Of a DNA stretch of 64,000 nucleotides, positions 42,091 to 53,754 are shown in pieces. This DNA comes from Sialis fuliginosa (taxonomy: Eukaryota > Arthropoda > Insecta > Megaloptera > Sialidae): positions 682,001-746,000 of the forward strand of contig OY540821.1 of the NCBI GenBank assembly GCA_961205875.1, read 5' to 3'. The position numbers and the translations under genes are program-made. How positions within the stretch are numbered: the stretch's first letter is position 1; the number at the start of each line of letters is the position of its first letter. The notes below the pieces were generated by a model that was not told the DNA's origin, did no database searches, and saw only the letters and a list, made by a program, of their open reading frames with translations.

Positions 42091-42637
42091 TTAGAACAAC
42101 TAATTTGACAATCTGAATTTAGTTGCATTTGTTTCCAAGGCAACATGAATTAATGACATATTAATTAGTGTTTAAAATTCAAATTTTGAGGGTGTTTTTC
42201 ACCCCTTCAATGGCTGTTTAGACACGTACAAATAATAAATGTCCCTTAGGTTCAATTGAACAACAAATGTACCAAGTTTTATCAAAATTAGTGAGATAAT
42301 ACTCGCAACGTTCATTTTTTAGACGACAAAAGTTATAAAATTTCGAATATTTCCAAAACCCCTTATCTGATTAGCACCAAAATCAATAAGTCTGGAGTAC
42401 TCACTGATACAAACATTTTCCCCAAAAATAATTCAGATTGGTGTATTTTTACAATAGTTATCGTGAACGAAAGAAAATTCTACATCCGCACAGACACACA
42501 GATAAACGCACAGCCGCCATGCGGAAATTAACTTTTCTTTAAGTTTTGAAGTTAGTACAATCAGAATTTGTCATTTTCTCGGACACGATTTTTCGATGGT
42601 ATTACAATACTTCCATTTCTTTCAGAACATGGAACTA
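42091..42637 (+). mobile_element. R755 copy 3, 5'-truncated
   Basis: Begins inside the element (AACTAATTTGACAATCTG) and runs to AGAACATGGAACT, the same right end as copy 1. The left 210 bases are absent. Confidence 0.75.
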
Positions 42638-42837
42638 AAAATTATCAGTGATTGCTTTATAAAAATTGCATTTCTGGCACGGTAAAAATTGCTGTCCTAG
42701 CATGGTAAAATTTGGAATGTTGTATCAGAAAACTTCTTTACCGATTCAGTAAATTTTCAATAGCTTATTATTATTATTTTTTCAAACAGAAAGGTAAACA
42801 CAATAAAAAGATATTTTATTTTAAGAAAGTTATCGAT
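42638..42837. other. Short spacer
   Basis: ORF 42712-42960 begins here and runs into the next repeat; it resembles no protein I know. Confidence 0.4.
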
Positions 42838-43275
42838 TTATCTACTATATATAACGAAGTGTCCTCACTCACTGATAATCATTTTTTTGACCATTTCCAC
42901 TCATCGGAGAACCTTGAAATTTGGTATATATATTCCTTGGGGGTAAAAAATAACAACTAGTGGGCCTTTTTTGAAAAAGTTCATAAATGGGGTGACAAGG
43001 GGCCCCCAATTTTAAAAAAAAAAAGTTAGATTTTTTTTATTATTTTTTTTATATTCCTTGGGTGATATAATGTAAGGTTCAAATTTCAGATTTAAAAAAA
43101 AAGAAAAAAAAAGGAAAAAAAAAGTTTTGATGTAAAAAAGTATCAAAACGAAAACCGATATTAGATTTTTTTAATTTTTTTCAAATACTTTGGTTAATTG
43201 GCAACCATGAACCCGTGTCTGATTTTTGAAAAAGATATGTTAAAGAGGAGAAAATAAACAAAATACGTTTACATA
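42838..43275. repeat. Dispersed repeat, copy 2
   Basis: Matches 22111-22530: ATTTATCTACTATATATA, CCTTGAAATTTGGTATATAT, ACTAGTGGGCCTTTTTTGAA, ACAAAATACGTTTACAT. Similarity ends at the same point in both copies (CGTTTACAT), supporting a real element end there. Confidence 0.6.
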
Positions 43276-44181
43276 TAATGCGCTTTAAGCATTTACTAAA
43301 TTAATTGCAAATGTCGTAACTATGGATACATTATATTTTATTGATTATTTTTAAAAATTTTAAATGTCAGTGGCCATTTAAAATTTTGAAGTGAACAATA
43401 AAATATAACAAAAAAGAAATATAAAGAGCATAACGAACGAAAAAATATGCACAACTCTAATGTAATAAATAATTTAAATTTTCATAAATAAATTTGACAA
43501 AAAAATTGAAGACAAACAATTACAGCATTCGGACACAATTCGACCAACATTCGGCGATAGATATGTGTTCCCGGTACAAATAAAAATTAAGTAGGTATAT
43601 AATGACATTTTTTAAATCTTAAGTCATTGAATTATCAATATTTTTACTTTCATAGGTATAGGTATTTTATTATATTTATTTGTAATCATAAATATCAGAA
43701 GAATTTATATAATTTCAAATTAACATTGTAATTTTAAATGATATTATTTTAATTGTTGTTTGAAACTGTATATCTGTCATCTTTAACCTAAAATGTACAT
43801 TTACAAAATTAAAACAAGATGTTGATTTATTGCAAATTGTTACGAAAGCTTCATTCAATTGACAAGACCTATATTTGATTGTAATTAATTAATTAATTGT
43901 ACAAAGGGTGTACGAGTATCTACAAGAGCTAATAATGTATTTATATAGACACATTGATGAATTTTTGAAAGACACGAGCAGAAAAACCAAAAATGAAATT
44001 ATTTTTAATATTCATAAAATGTTCAAATCATGTAAGTACATGATGTAATACAATACATGTACCAGAAGTCATAAAATAATTTTTTGTCGTTGTCATATCA
44101 GAAACAAATGTCATAATATGTATTTAGTATGCAATATATTTTCATACGACAAGAGTTGAAAACGCATCGTAAACAAATATA
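43276..44181. other. AT-rich spacer, no gene seen
   Basis: No ORF or repeat of note. Confidence 0.45.
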
Positions 44182-44470
44182 CAGGTAATCCTCGACTTAT
44201 AATTGTCTTTGTCTCTTTCTTACATGCACATATTACATAAATGAAACAAACAGTTCCGGGAATTTCCCAAAAATGTAATTTATTATTATTTATGTAGATA
44301 TTTTTGGGAACCCGCAACTGTTTGTTATGTATAGAAAATGCGATTCGCTTCACATCAAGGAAAACGTCCAAAGCAAAAATATGTACATATTGTACGTGTT
44401 AACTTACAACTTATTCTATTTACGATCGATGTTTAGAAACCTATCTCGGTTGTAAGTCGAGGAATACCTG
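44182..44470. mobile_element. 289-bp MITE, pogo/Tigger-like ends
   Basis: CAGGTAATCCTCGACTTA and TAAGTCGAGGAATACCTG with TA on both sides (44180-44181, 44471-44472). The 'TCCTCGACTTA' terminal word resembles pogo/Tigger elements. The minus ORF 44111-44371 crosses the left boundary and is not credible. Confidence 0.8.
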
Positions 44471-45457
44471 TACTACGATATATAACGTATGTCTTATCAG
44501 TTTAAGCGTAAAAAATATCAAAGTTAATATTCAATGTTTTTAAATGCTGCGAGAAGTTCAAACATGCTTGACTGATTTAAATTTACTTTTTTCCTTATTT
44601 TATATATTACTTACAAAATAACCAAGACGTTCCATTAAAATTTCAGGATTTGTGAAGTGTTCTGTCGTAGGAAAAGTTTAGGAAGCACTGTTCTACATCA
44701 TACTTCAATATCAACCAAATTGAGTTATTGAGGGTAAAAAATATATTGAAAAAACCTCATAGAGAAACCATATTTAGTTTGTGCAATAAAGTTTTAACAG
44801 GTACGATTTTTCTAAAATATCTTAAAATTAATAAAATTAAAATTGATAAAAGCCCAGCTCTAATGAATAAATAAGAAAGCACTATATTATTCCGTCGCGG
44901 GAAAGTACCTACCATATAGGCCAGTCAGGATCCACTCAGGGCTAGCTACGTCACTGGTTACGATACTATATTATTGTTGGTTACGATATTTCATAAAACA
45001 GATATCGGTGCTTAGAATACATTGTCTGGAGGAATACGATAAAAGTTTTAACAGATTTTTTAGCGGAAAAGAGAATTTTGTCGCTTATATATGAGATTTT
45101 TAGAATCGATAACTCAATTTCGCAAAAAGTGTATCTTACGATACTTTGCCTTGGAGGGGACGATATAGAAATAATTTAACCAGGTATGTTATAATTTAGG
45201 TATATAAAAACATAGTACCTAGCCATGGAATACGGAATTTTATAATTTACGGTTTCAATATTTTATTTTATTAATTTAGGTTACTATGATTATGTCTCTT
45301 TAAAATATTTTGTCGAACAATTAAATGATTTTTGACACATATTAACAATTAAATATTTTGAAATGCGTATATTGATTGAAAATTTAAATATGAAGAAACA
45401 TTTCACTTCTATGAAAGGTAAAATATCGAAATTAATTATTAGGTTTGGTGTAAATTT
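44471..45457. other. Spacer, no gene seen
   Basis: AT-rich. Some phrases (GGCCAGTCAGGATCCACTCA near 44920) may be repeat fragments. No conserved ORF. Confidence 0.4.
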
Positions 45458-45530
45458 TTCGAAACACAATTTTTCGAATCACAATTTTTCAAATCAAAAT
45501 TCTTCGAATGAACAATTTTTCGAAAAATTT
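45458..45530. repeat. ~16-bp short tandem repeat
   Basis: AATTTTTCGAAACAC is followed by similar units (AATTTTTCGAATCAC, AATTTTTCAAATC). The 64-codon ORF over it has the repetitive SKHNFSNHNFSNQNSSN and is probably not a gene. Confidence 0.6.
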
Positions 45531-45601
45531 AAGTTTTATTGTTCAAATTTTAATTAGTTAATAAAATATTAAGTAAAGTAATATTTGGACATTTTACGAT
45601 A

Positions 45602-46528
45602 TCCATACTAATGTCTGTTTTCTGTTTGTTACCTTTTCACGGCTAAACCGCTTTACCGATTTTGATGAAATTTGGCAGTGAGATAGCTTGCATCCCGAGG
45701 ACGGACATAGGCTATTTCGTATCTTAAAAATTCAACCCCTAAGAAATTGCAAGGGGGTGGAAATTTTTTAATTTTTTTTAGTAATTATTATTTTACCCCC
45801 CGATACATATGAAGGGTTGTAAGTGGTTTTATTCGATCCGGCGGGAAAAATACCACGGGGGCGTAGGTTTTAGGGGGCAAAACAACCCTCTATCTATCAT
45901 AGGAGCCGAGATATTTACGATTTTGTATAATGAAAGAAAACTAAAAATAAGAAAAATTTAATATTTTACCCCCTGTCACATATGAAGAGTTGTAATTGAT
46001 TACATTCGATCTGGCGGGCAAAAATACTATGGAAGAGGGATTATTAGGGGGACAAAACAACCCCTTATCTTACATAGGAGTCGCGACTTATATTATAAAT
46101 GCGAAAGTGTATCTCTCAGTCTGTCTATTTGTTACCTGTTCACGACTAAACTGCTTTACCGATTTTGATGAAATTTGGCAGTGAGATGGCTTACATCCCG
46201 AGGACGGATTAAGGCTATTTCGTATCTCGAAAATTCAACCCCTAAGGAATTGCAAGGGGGAGGAAAATTTTTATTTTTTTTTAGTAATTAATATTTTACC
46301 CGTTACATATGAAGGGTTGTAAGTGGTTTTATTCGATCCAGCGGGAAAAATACCACGGGGGCGGGGGTTTTAGGGCGGAAAAACCCCTCTATCTCGCATA
46401 GGAGCCGACACATTTACGATTTTGTATAATTAAAGAAAACTAAAAATAAGATAAATTTAATATTTTACCCCCTGTCACATATGAAGGGTTTCGAAATCCA
46501 CGCGAGCGAAGTCGCGGGTAGCAGCTAG
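45602..46528 (+). mobile_element. Helitron-like element with internal ~500-bp duplication
   Basis: It ends CTAG|T (46525-46528), preceded by the hairpin CGCGAGCGAAGTCGCG (46501-46516; 5-bp stem, 6-base loop) eight bases upstream, as expected for a Helitron 3' end. The 5' end fits A|TCCATACTAATG at 45601/45602. The body contains two copies of a block (CATCCCGAGGACGGA at about 45692 and 46195; CCGATTTTGATGAAATTTGG twice) about 500 bases apart. No Rep/helicase ORF. Related fragments occur near 62130-62330. Confidence 0.75.
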
Positions 46529-47059
46529 TTTATATAATATACATCATTTTGAATTTTACAATTAATAATAGTTTACAAATATAGTTATAGAACAATTTAC
46601 ATAAAGATATGACAACCAATACATGTGCAAAGAGACTGATTCACAGAACTACTTATTTTATTAATTTTATATAAACTATACAAAATTTACTTTTTATCTT
46701 TGAAAATCCATTAAAAAATCAATAAATCGATTATACTTAAAGTAATCACGACAAATTAAATATAAAATAACGTATTTTCAATATCTAAAATCTAAACTAA
46801 CCTATATCTGTCAAAACTTATTTTACAAATAAAACTTCTAAAAATAACACATTAAAACCGAGCAAAACATTATTGTAAAACATTTATCACCCACTTTCAT
46901 TTAAAATTCGCACAAAACTATAATTTTAATAAAATAAAAACAATCATAGCCATCTTGAATCTAAATATGCTACACTTCCCGCTTTAAATATTATTCACAA
47001 CACTAAAAACACTTTTGAATATAAATTAAAATATAATACTTTAAAATCACGATAACATA
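46529..47059. other. AT-rich spacer
   Basis: No gene or repeat recognised. Confidence 0.45.
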
Positions 47060-48157
47060 GGGCAAAACTTCAGTATCCGACGTACACTCTGATTTGATAT
47101 TTTTATTTGGTGGCAATACTGTATTTGAGTGATGCGCGCGCATATGAGTTGTCAGTGACCGAATGGTGCTCAAACGGTGAAATATATGCGACCGCCAATA
47201 CATTGTAATATAATATTGTATTATATTAATAAACTTACTTATTATGTTTATCAATATATAACTGATTATTATATTATATTATATTTTATTGTAATATGTA
47301 CTGGTATTTATAATTATCGAGACCGTAGTTTTATGTTCACATATGACACTTCTAAAATATGTGTGTGTATTTTATTTTTCATATATATGTATAATTAACC
47401 AACGAAATGTGTAATAAGAAATTCTGGTAGGTTCCGTGAAATTTTGGGTTTGTTGTAGATTTTTCCTTTATTTGTCTCTTTTATATATGTATGTAGGTAT
47501 ATAATATAATTGACGTCACGTTATACCTACATTTTTTAATTAATCGATTTAAAATTAGCAAAATATGATTCAACAAACACAAAGGAATTGCCGGTAAAGG
47601 ATTGGAAAAGGTATAATACAAAATTTCAAAGCAATTCGTGACGTCGATTATATTGCGAGAACATATACAAAAAAGGGAGATCTACATCAAAGATCCAAAA
47701 TGACACGAAACTTAAAATTAAATAATTAATTAATTAATTTTCTCCAGTTTCATGACTGAGTTTGAATCACAGGACGGTCCCACTAGGGACCAAAAACGAA
47801 TCAAATCAGAGTTATTACACATTACATTGGTGAAAATCGCGTATTTATAAAAAATATATATAAAATATACTATATGTATAATAAGTAACAACATGATACA
47901 CATAATGAATGAATGAGAATATATATATGTAAATAGTAAAAAATATACTAAAAATAATAATCAGTTATATTATGTTGATAAACATAATGAGTTTATTAAT
48001 ATTATATTACAATGTATTGGCGGTCGCATATATTCCACCGTTTGAGCACCATTCTGTCACTGACACAACTCATATGCGCGCGCATCACCCAAATACAGTA
48101 TAGCCACCAAATAAAAATATCAAATCAGAGTGTACGTCGGATACTGAAGTTTTTCCC
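47060..48157. mobile_element. 1.1-kb element with ~220-bp inverted ends
   Basis: GGGCAAAACTTCAGTATCCG and its near complement (ending CTGAAGTTTTTCCC) start arms that share GATGCGCGCGCATATGAG and TACATTGTAATATAAT. The loop is about 700 bases. Flanks (ATA/AAA) give no clean target duplication. ORFs on both strands near 47003-47398 are arm sequence. Confidence 0.75.
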
Positions 48158-48779
48158 AAATATGTAACTGTCAACTTTGCTTATACGCCGTCGGAACAAT
48201 ATCGAAGATACCCGACCATATCCGACCATTACTTCTTTGTTTATGTTGATAGTAAAATTTGCTTTATTTTCTAACTTTCTATTAGAATATATCGAAAACC
48301 ATAAATCTGAGATCTCGACATGATGCGTATGATTTTTAGAGAATCGTTTTACAAACAAAATAAAACCATACATACATCTCCACGATTAACAGTTAATGAA
48401 ATATTACTTTTTTAGTTTTTGTGTCCTCAACATAATTGGTATCTTGTGTCTTTTTTTTTCTTTCTGCTTTTACCTGATAGATTTGAACAAATTATAAAAC
48501 AGAATGGTAAAATATATTAGACCGCACCGCCTAAGATTTTACAACAACTTAAATAGTAATTTTTTTAAGAAAACCCATTAAAAAATACAAATTTGTCGAG
48601 ATTGGAACTTTTTACTGTGCTGTTTTACAAATTTCGCTGGGCTGTATTTTAAAAAATAATGTTGTTTCTTTTACATTTTATATTAAGAATTTTAATTTTT
48701 CTTATTTTATCGTATAAAATTGACCATATTCGACTTTCGCACATCGTTTATAGTGCAGAGCACAGATTTTTCTCTCCGT
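48158..48779. other. Spacer, no gene seen
   Basis: The minus ORF 48125-48373 starts in unique DNA and crosses the preceding element; no domain recognised. Confidence 0.4.
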
Positions 48780-48787
48780 GTGGGAAG

Positions 48788-49603
48788 CAGAGCTGTTCCG
48801 AGTACAAACAAAAAGTACTCGAGTACCAAGTACAAGTACACAATTATAAGTACTCGAGTACAGAGTACAAGTACAGAGTACCGAGTACATTTTCAATATT
48901 GAATGATGAGGGAGTGGGGTGGCTAAGGGACCTAACTAAGGGTTGTGCTTATAATAAAACACTAAATTGTTTATAATCCTATTTTATTTACTTTAATAAT
49001 GACGAATTTTTCAAAATTCTCGTATGTGAGAGCATGGCGACGAAGATTGTTTACAATTGTCTCAAATGAAATAAAAATATATATAAGTATATATTTAGAC
49101 TTAATTGTAATTATATTATTATATACATTATTGATATACTTGTAAGATTACTAACAAAAAATAAATAAAAATGTTAACATTTGGATTGCAATTCAAACTC
49201 GGCTATTATACTGCTACAATGAAACCGACTTATTTGGCGCCAAGGCAGTGAATAACTGCAAGTCTGAACTCGCATAAAATTGTACTTAATGTGTAGTTCA
49301 ATGTACTTAATGTGTAGTTCAATGTACTCAAGTACACGGAAATGTACTCGAGTACACGAAAATCTACTCGAGTACAAAAATGTACTCGAGTACATCAAAA
49401 TGTACTCGAGTACATGGAAATGTATTCAAGTACACGGAAATGTACTCGAGTACACAGAAATGTACTCGAGTACTTTTTCGCCGTTTAAAATGGGTTAAGT
49501 ACAAGTACAAGTACATTTAAAGTAAAGTACTCGTGGACTGAGTACCGAGTACACTAAAAGTACTTAGAGTACAGTACTTGTACTCGAGTACCGCACAGCT
49601 CTG
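48788..49603. mobile_element. hAT-like element with GTACTCGAGTAC array
   Basis: Ends CAGAGCTGTTCCGAGTAC and GTACCGCACAGCTCTG, with a perfect 8-bp duplication GTGGGAAG at 48780-48787 and 49604-49611. The palindrome GTACTCGAGTAC or single-mismatch forms recur at both ends and in a tandem tract at about 49320-49475 with 16-20-base spacing. ORFs here are translations of the repeat. No transposase. Confidence 0.9.
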
Positions 49604-49611
49604 GTGGGAAG

Positions 49612-49920
49612 CAGGTCTAAAAAAATTATTTTTTCAAAAATTTCATAATTTCTGTAATGATAATAATAATAATAATATTGATGAGTCTTCATCTTATAAA
49701 CATTTTTTTAGAAAGTAACCATAAATACAGGAAAAATTAAAATTCAAAATTGAAACCGCTTCTTTATAAAAAAAAGAAGTAATTATTAACAGTAATTTCA
49801 GATCGTATGACTCAATAAAATATTCTAAATATTTTACTAAAGACAGAAACTCATTGAACCAATGATTTTACTAAATTAACTAAAATGTATCGAATCAAAT
49901 TTCATATCTACTATGTGTTA
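49612..49920. other. Spacer
   Basis: AT-rich with an (AAT)n run near 49662. No gene. Confidence 0.45.
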
Positions 49921-49950
49921 CAGTGGCGTAGGAACGGGGGGGGGGGGGTC
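49921..49950. mobile_element. Solo hAT-like end with G-run
   Basis: CAGTGGCGTAGGAACGG continues into an uninterrupted G-run of about 14. The word resembles the CAGTGGCGTA ends of other hAT-like elements here. No partner end was found. Confidence 0.5.
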
Positions 49951-49952
49951 GA

Positions 49953-52225
49953 TTAGTGTGATGTTGTTTCAAAGCCCAAAGAGTAAAAACTTTGTGCGTG
50001 CATTAATAGCGGGTGTACAACCCTTGGAGGGGTGAAAAATGGAAAGTGACAATTTCAAGTATTGGAAAAAAAATTTAAAAACTGTTTATTCCAGATTATT
50101 TGAACCCTAAAGGTAAAAATTATTTTTAAAAAATCAATATTTAATTCTATTTACCATCTGTTATCATCCCCTAAATTTAGGTCATCAGAAATATAGGAAA
50201 ATATGAAAGAAATTTTTAAAATCTTCAAGGGTTGTTAGAAATAATCACAATAAATATAAATTTACAATTTCAATAAAATCCAGTAATTTTCAATTACTTT
50301 TCTACCCTTTAATATTCAACCCCCTGTGCATTACAATTGATTCGAACAACATAGGTAAAGATAAATTTTTGAAATTTACAAAATGGGTAGTAAACTGTAT
50401 ATACAACGGTACTATATGTTAAAAAACACAAATAAATTATAAGGGTAGGCATCAACCCTTAAATACTAAACCGCCCCAAATAGTAGGGTAGAATATTAAA
50501 TTTAAGTGTGATTTTATAAGAAATCAATTAATGCTCTTATTTGAAGATTTTTGTGAAAATTTTGTGCACCACAATTCACCCCTACGGATGTAGCTACCCT
50601 AAATTTAAAAAATATACACTTTTTTTAAAACATCGTATCTAAAAATTCAGTGGAATTTTTCTGTAATCCTTTCGTAATATAAAAGGCCGACATTTAACTT
50701 TCTACACCGGTAAAATTAAAACAATACACTATCAGGAACTACCCTTAAATTCTTATTTCTTAAAAATAAAATAAATTTTATTTCAATTAATATTGAAAAT
50801 ATAGGTATCTATGGAAATTAATGGACAATTTACGAGTTTTTCGTAAGTTTGGCTCAAATTAATTCAATCGTTTTGAGACGTTTCTGATAATGTATTGTTT
50901 TAATTTTACCGATCACGAAAGAACAAATGTCGGCTTTTTATATTACGAAAGGATGAAACAAAAATACCACGGACTGTCTAGATACCATATTTAAAAAAAT
51001 GTGTATATTTTTTTTAAATTGAGGGTACCTATATCCGTAGGGGTGAATTGTGGTGCACAAGATTTTCAAAAAAATTGTTAAATAACAGCTTTAATTGATT
51101 TTTCATAAAATCGCAATTGAATTCAATTTACAACCCTATTATCGGGGGTGATTTAGTTTTTAAGGGTTGATGACTACCCTTATAACTTATTTGTGTTTTT
51201 TAACATACAATTCTGTTGTATACACAGTTTACTACACATTTAGTAAATTTCAACGTCTCAGAATGATTAAATTAATTTGAGCCAAACTTATGAAAAACTC
51301 GTAAATTGTCAATTAATTTCCATAGATACCTATATTTTCAATATTAATTGAAATAAAATTTATTTTATTTTTAAGAAATAATAATTTAAGGGTAGTTCCT
51401 GATAGTGTATTGTTTTAATTTTACCGGTGTAGAAAGATCAAATGTCGGCCTTTTATATTACGAAAGGATGACAGAAAAATTCCACTGAATTTTTAGATAC
51501 GATGTTTTAAAAAAAAGTGTATATTTTTTAAATTTAGGGTAGCTACATCCGTAGGGGTGAATTGTGGTGCACAAAATTTTCACAAAAATCATCAAATAAG
51601 AGCATTGATTGATTTCTTATAAAATCACACTTAAATTTAATATTCTACTCTACTATTTGGGGCGGTTTAGTATTTAAGGGTTGATGCCTACCCTTATAAT
51701 TTATTTGTGTTTTTTTAACATATAGTACCGTTGTATATACAGTTTACTACCCATTTTGTAAATTTCAAAAATTAATCTTTACCTATGTTGTTCGAATCAA
51801 TTGTAATGCACAGGGGGTTGAATATTAAAGGGTAGAAAAGTGGTTGAAAATTACTGGATTTTATTGAAATTGTAAATTTATATTTATTGTGATTATTTCT
51901 AACAACCCTTGAAGATTTTAAAAATTTCTTTCATATTTTCCTATATTTCTGATGACCTAAATTTAGGGGATGATAACAGATGGTAAATAGAATTAAATAT
52001 TGATTTTTTAAAAATAATTTTTACCTTTAGGGTTCAAATAAGTTCTACGTATAAAAATTAATGTGGATTTTATCATTATCTTGGAATAAACAGTTTTTAA
52101 ATTTTTTTTTTCAATACTTGAAATTGTCACTTTCCATTTTTCACCCCTCCAAGGGTTGTACACCCGCTATCAATGCACGCACAAAGTTTTTACTCTTTGG
52201 GCTTTGAAACAACATCACACTAATG
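49953..52225. mobile_element. 2.27-kb hierarchical palindrome
   Basis: ATTAGTGTGATGTTGTTTCA and its complement bound two inverted arms meeting near 51.07 kb. Each arm has its own inner inverted repeat: ATTGTGGTGCACAA-type, TACGAAAGGATGA and ATTGTTTTAATTTTACCG blocks appear twice per half in opposite orientation. Contains no coding ORF. Confidence 0.8.
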
Positions 52226-52499
52226 ATTTTTATGAAATTTCATATTAATATGACAATTTTTACCAAAACTGTGTTACATTGAAAAAGTATCCCACTAATT
52301 GTGACAAGCAGTGTAGTATAACAATATTGAATTAAATTCACGTTTTTGTGATAATAACTCCCACTGAAATTTTTAATGCTGTTAAAATATGCGAAATAAG
52401 TATAAAAATTATAAGTATAAAAACTGAATGGCCTTTTTTTTTTGATCATATAATTCAATAAATCATATTAGTCACATTACAAAAGTCTTTAGTATATGT
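52226..52499. other. 3' flank of Z6
   Basis: No polyadenylation signal can be assigned with confidence. The minus ORF 52240-52458 is AT-rich chance. Confidence 0.4.
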
Positions 52500-52562
52500 T
52501 TTGCTAAATGTCGTATTTGTTTACAGCTATATTCACATCGGTCGCATTTAAAAGGTCGTTTT
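52476..52562 (-). pseudogene. Out-of-frame tenth finger of Z6
   Basis: Shifting frame after the lesion gives KKRPFKCDRCEYSCKQIRHL, then AKHILKTFVM and a stop near 52476. The CxxC and first His are kept, the second His is lost. Its open frame suggests the 2-base loss is recent relative to the point mutations. Confidence 0.7.
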
Positions 52563-53468
52563 TTACAATGTGATGATATGCTTTAATAAATGAGCTTTTG
52601 TTTTAAATTTACAATGGCAACTGTCGCATTTAAAAGGTCTTGCATTATTATGTGTTAATTTATGTGTTAATAAATTACTTTTGCGTTTACAGCTATATTT
52701 ACATCGATCGCATTTAAAAGGTCGTTTTTTAGAATGTGTTAATTTATGTCTTAATAAATTAGCTTTCGTTTTAAATTTACAATGGCAACTGTCGCATTTA
52801 AAAGATCTTTCATTATTATGTATTAATTTATGTGTTAATAAATTACCTTTGCGTTTACAGCTATATTCACATCGGTCGCATTTAAAAGGTCTTTCAACAG
52901 TATGGGTTAAATTATGTCTTAATAAATTACCTTTGCGTTTACAGCTATATTCACATCGGTCGCATTTAAAAGATCTTTCATTAGTATGTGTTATTTTATG
53001 TGTTAATAAATTTGCTTTTTGCCTACAGCTATATTCACATCGGTCGCATTTAAAAGGTCTTTCATCAGTATGTTTTAATTTATGTGTTAATAAACTTGCT
53101 TTTTGCCTACAGCTATATTCACATTGGTCGCATTTAAAAGGTATTTCATTAGTATGTTTTAATTTATGTGTTAATAAATTTGCTTTTTGTTTACAGCTAT
53201 ATTCACATATGTCACATTTAAAAGGTTTTTCATTAGTATGTGTTAATTTATGTTGTAACAAATGTTGTTTATGTTTACTACTATACTCGCATTGATCACA
53301 TTTATGTTTTTCTAATTTTACACTAGTTTTATGAGAACGTTGTTTAGTTGAACTGGACTCGTTGTTAATTATTTCATTATTACAATATGTAGTAATAATA
53401 AGATCTTCATTTTCTATTTGTTCGTGTTTATTTTCTGGTACATTTTCTTCTTTAGTAACCAAGTCTCC
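52563..53468 (-). CDS. Z6 exon 2: nine-finger array, last finger truncated
   Basis: Probable nuclear DNA-binding zinc-finger protein. Starts at GGTTTTCAG|GGAGAC (so GDLVTKEENVPENKHEQIEN, with E to G against its paralogs), then the TTYCNNEIINNESSSTKQR spacer, then eight complete fingers and a ninth (CDSCHCKFKTKAHLLKH) ended by IITL-stop through the 2-base loss shared with Z5. Fingers 5 and 6 (both KRKGNLL) and 7 and 9 (both CHCKFKTKA) are near-duplicates, so finger number differs from Z5 by an internal duplication or loss. Exon 2 encodes 301 residues; with E1 at 56189-56299 the product would be 338. The antisense frame at 52681-53295 is its shadow. Confidence 0.88.
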   Translation of the reverse strand, partial: GDLVTKEENVPENKHEQIENEDLIITTYCNNEIINNESSSTKQRSHKTSVKLEKHKCDQCEYSSKHKQHLLQHKLTHTNEKPFKCDICEYSCKQKANLLTHKLKHTNEIPFKCDQCEYSCRQKASLLTHKLKHTDERPFKCDRCEYSCRQKANLLTHKITHTNERSFKCDRCEYSCKRKGNLLRHNLTHTVERPFKCDRCEYSCKRKGNLLTHKLIHNNERSFKCDSCHCKFKTKANLLRHKLTHSKKRPFKCDRCKYSCKRKSNLLTHKLTHNNARPFKCDSCHCKFKTKAHLLKHIITL

Positions 53469-53754
53469 CTGAAAACCGATCAATCGTTAGTCAATATAAT
53501 TATAAATTGGATCTGATGTAATGTTTTACAAATAAAGCTGAAATGATATTACCACTGAATAATTTGCTAATAGGAAAGGTGTAAAACACGTTGCAATGTG
53601 AAAACTACTACCAAAATGGAAACGATATACTTATCTGTAAGAAAGGAGGAAACAGGATCTATTTAACTCCATAGTAGGCTAGCCAGGATTCTGTTCAGGG
53701 GTTGAAACCGATTTAATCGGCGTGTTGTACCTAGGACTTCGAGGTAAATGGAGA
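53469..53754. other. Z6 intron, part shared with Z5
   Basis: Matches the Z5 intron from 35695 to about 35930 with small differences. No coding. Confidence 0.6.

Noticed and set aside
49320-49475. Regularly spaced palindromic repeats as a CRISPR array
   Set aside because: Units are 12-base palindromes with 4-8-base spacers, inside a hAT element with an 8-bp duplication, in a eukaryotic genome.
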